A stretch of DNA of 62,333 nucleotides from Paenibacillus albidus. GTDB lineage: Bacteria > Bacillota > Bacilli > Paenibacillales > Paenibacillaceae. Shown here one piece after another: positions 62,191-62,333 of the stretch; the stretch's first letter is position 1; each line of letters starts with the position of its first letter. A program made the translations under genes and the position numbers. The DNA lies in NCBI RefSeq assembly GCF_014644435.1, contig NZ_BMKR01000043.1, forward strand, positions 1 through 62,333, in the 5' to 3' direction. The notes below the pieces were generated by a model. That model was given only the letters and a program-made list of their open reading frames with translations, was not told the origin of the DNA and searched no databases.

Positions 62191-62333
62191 TTAGAACAGG
62201 TCGAAGGCTGGTGAAAAACGCTAATCCATATCAAATAGCCTTCAGAAATCTCTTGTTTTTAATCTGATGCTGCACTAGTACCTTGACTGCATCAAATTTC
62301 AGGGTACAAATGTTTCAATTTGCCTCTGGCCTG

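Noticed and set aside
62191..62333. A second four-dyad element starting after element B
   Set aside because: TGCACTAGTACCT and TGCATCAAATTTC are only partial matches and do not keep the 51 or 62 bp spacing within the window.

Overview
The window looks like a chromosomal segment of a Paenibacillus-type Firmicute, or a close relative. Moderate GC, strong AGGAGG-type ribosome binding sites, frequent TTG and GTG starts, a perfect Per box before catalase, a sporulation protein of the Cse60 type, YesM/YesN-type two-component pairs and many carbohydrate ABC systems all point that way. No phage, transposase, CRISPR array or plasmid gene is visible.

Layout. 1-1606: the 3' end of a 5S rRNA and a run of 15 tRNA genes that continue an rRNA operon. 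1618-5539: a short GreA/GreB-like factor, a Cse60-like protein, PerR-type catalase and a decayed diguanylate cyclase. 5728-13623: sugar module 1 (sensor kinase, AraC-type regulator, DUF5060/DUF4038-type glycosidase, binding protein, two permeases). 13798-18392: aroD, a secreted stalk-domain protein, a MerR/TipAS regulator, a DEDD exonuclease and a small protein with a possible beta-grasp fold. 18409-23397: a giant DUF4132-type protein. 23513-33542: a spermidine-synthase-like gene and sugar module 2 (regulator, kinase, two permeases and binding protein, divergent from a GH2 beta-mannosidase). 33891-37351: secreted asparaginase-like protein, CYTH protein, threonine synthase. 37455-42507: a PucR-type regulator divergent from an operon of an Old Yellow Enzyme/FeS flavoprotein, an acetoacetate-decarboxylase-like protein and an SDR. 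42679-47298: Gfo/Idh/MocA oxidoreductase, radical SAM/SPASM protein, a 703-residue methyltransferase and a membrane protein. 47670-53110: MBL hydrolase, cupin-AraC regulator, GH31 alpha-xylosidase, SGNH esterase. 53099-61923: sugar module 3 (regulator and kinase divergent from two permeases, binding protein and a GH42 beta-galactosidase).

How it works together. Each sugar module joins a membrane sensor kinase and AraC-type response regulator to a CUT1 ABC importer and a glycosidase. None encodes the ATPase, so all three presumably share a general one (MsmX/MalK type) encoded elsewhere. A consensus CcpA (cre) site lies in the promoter region of module 2.

Most unusual signal. At least three intergenic elements (14666-14842, 47323-47505, 62014-62190) each carry four operator-like units whose centres are spaced 51, 61 or 62, and 51 bp apart. 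The first two units face one way and the last two the other. Two elements share one motif (TGYA...TRCA); the third has an unrelated motif (GGGA-N5-GCCC) in the same geometry. A fourth inverted repeat (33595-33750) may be related. The spacing fits 5, 6 and 5 helical turns. I know of no described element with this architecture.
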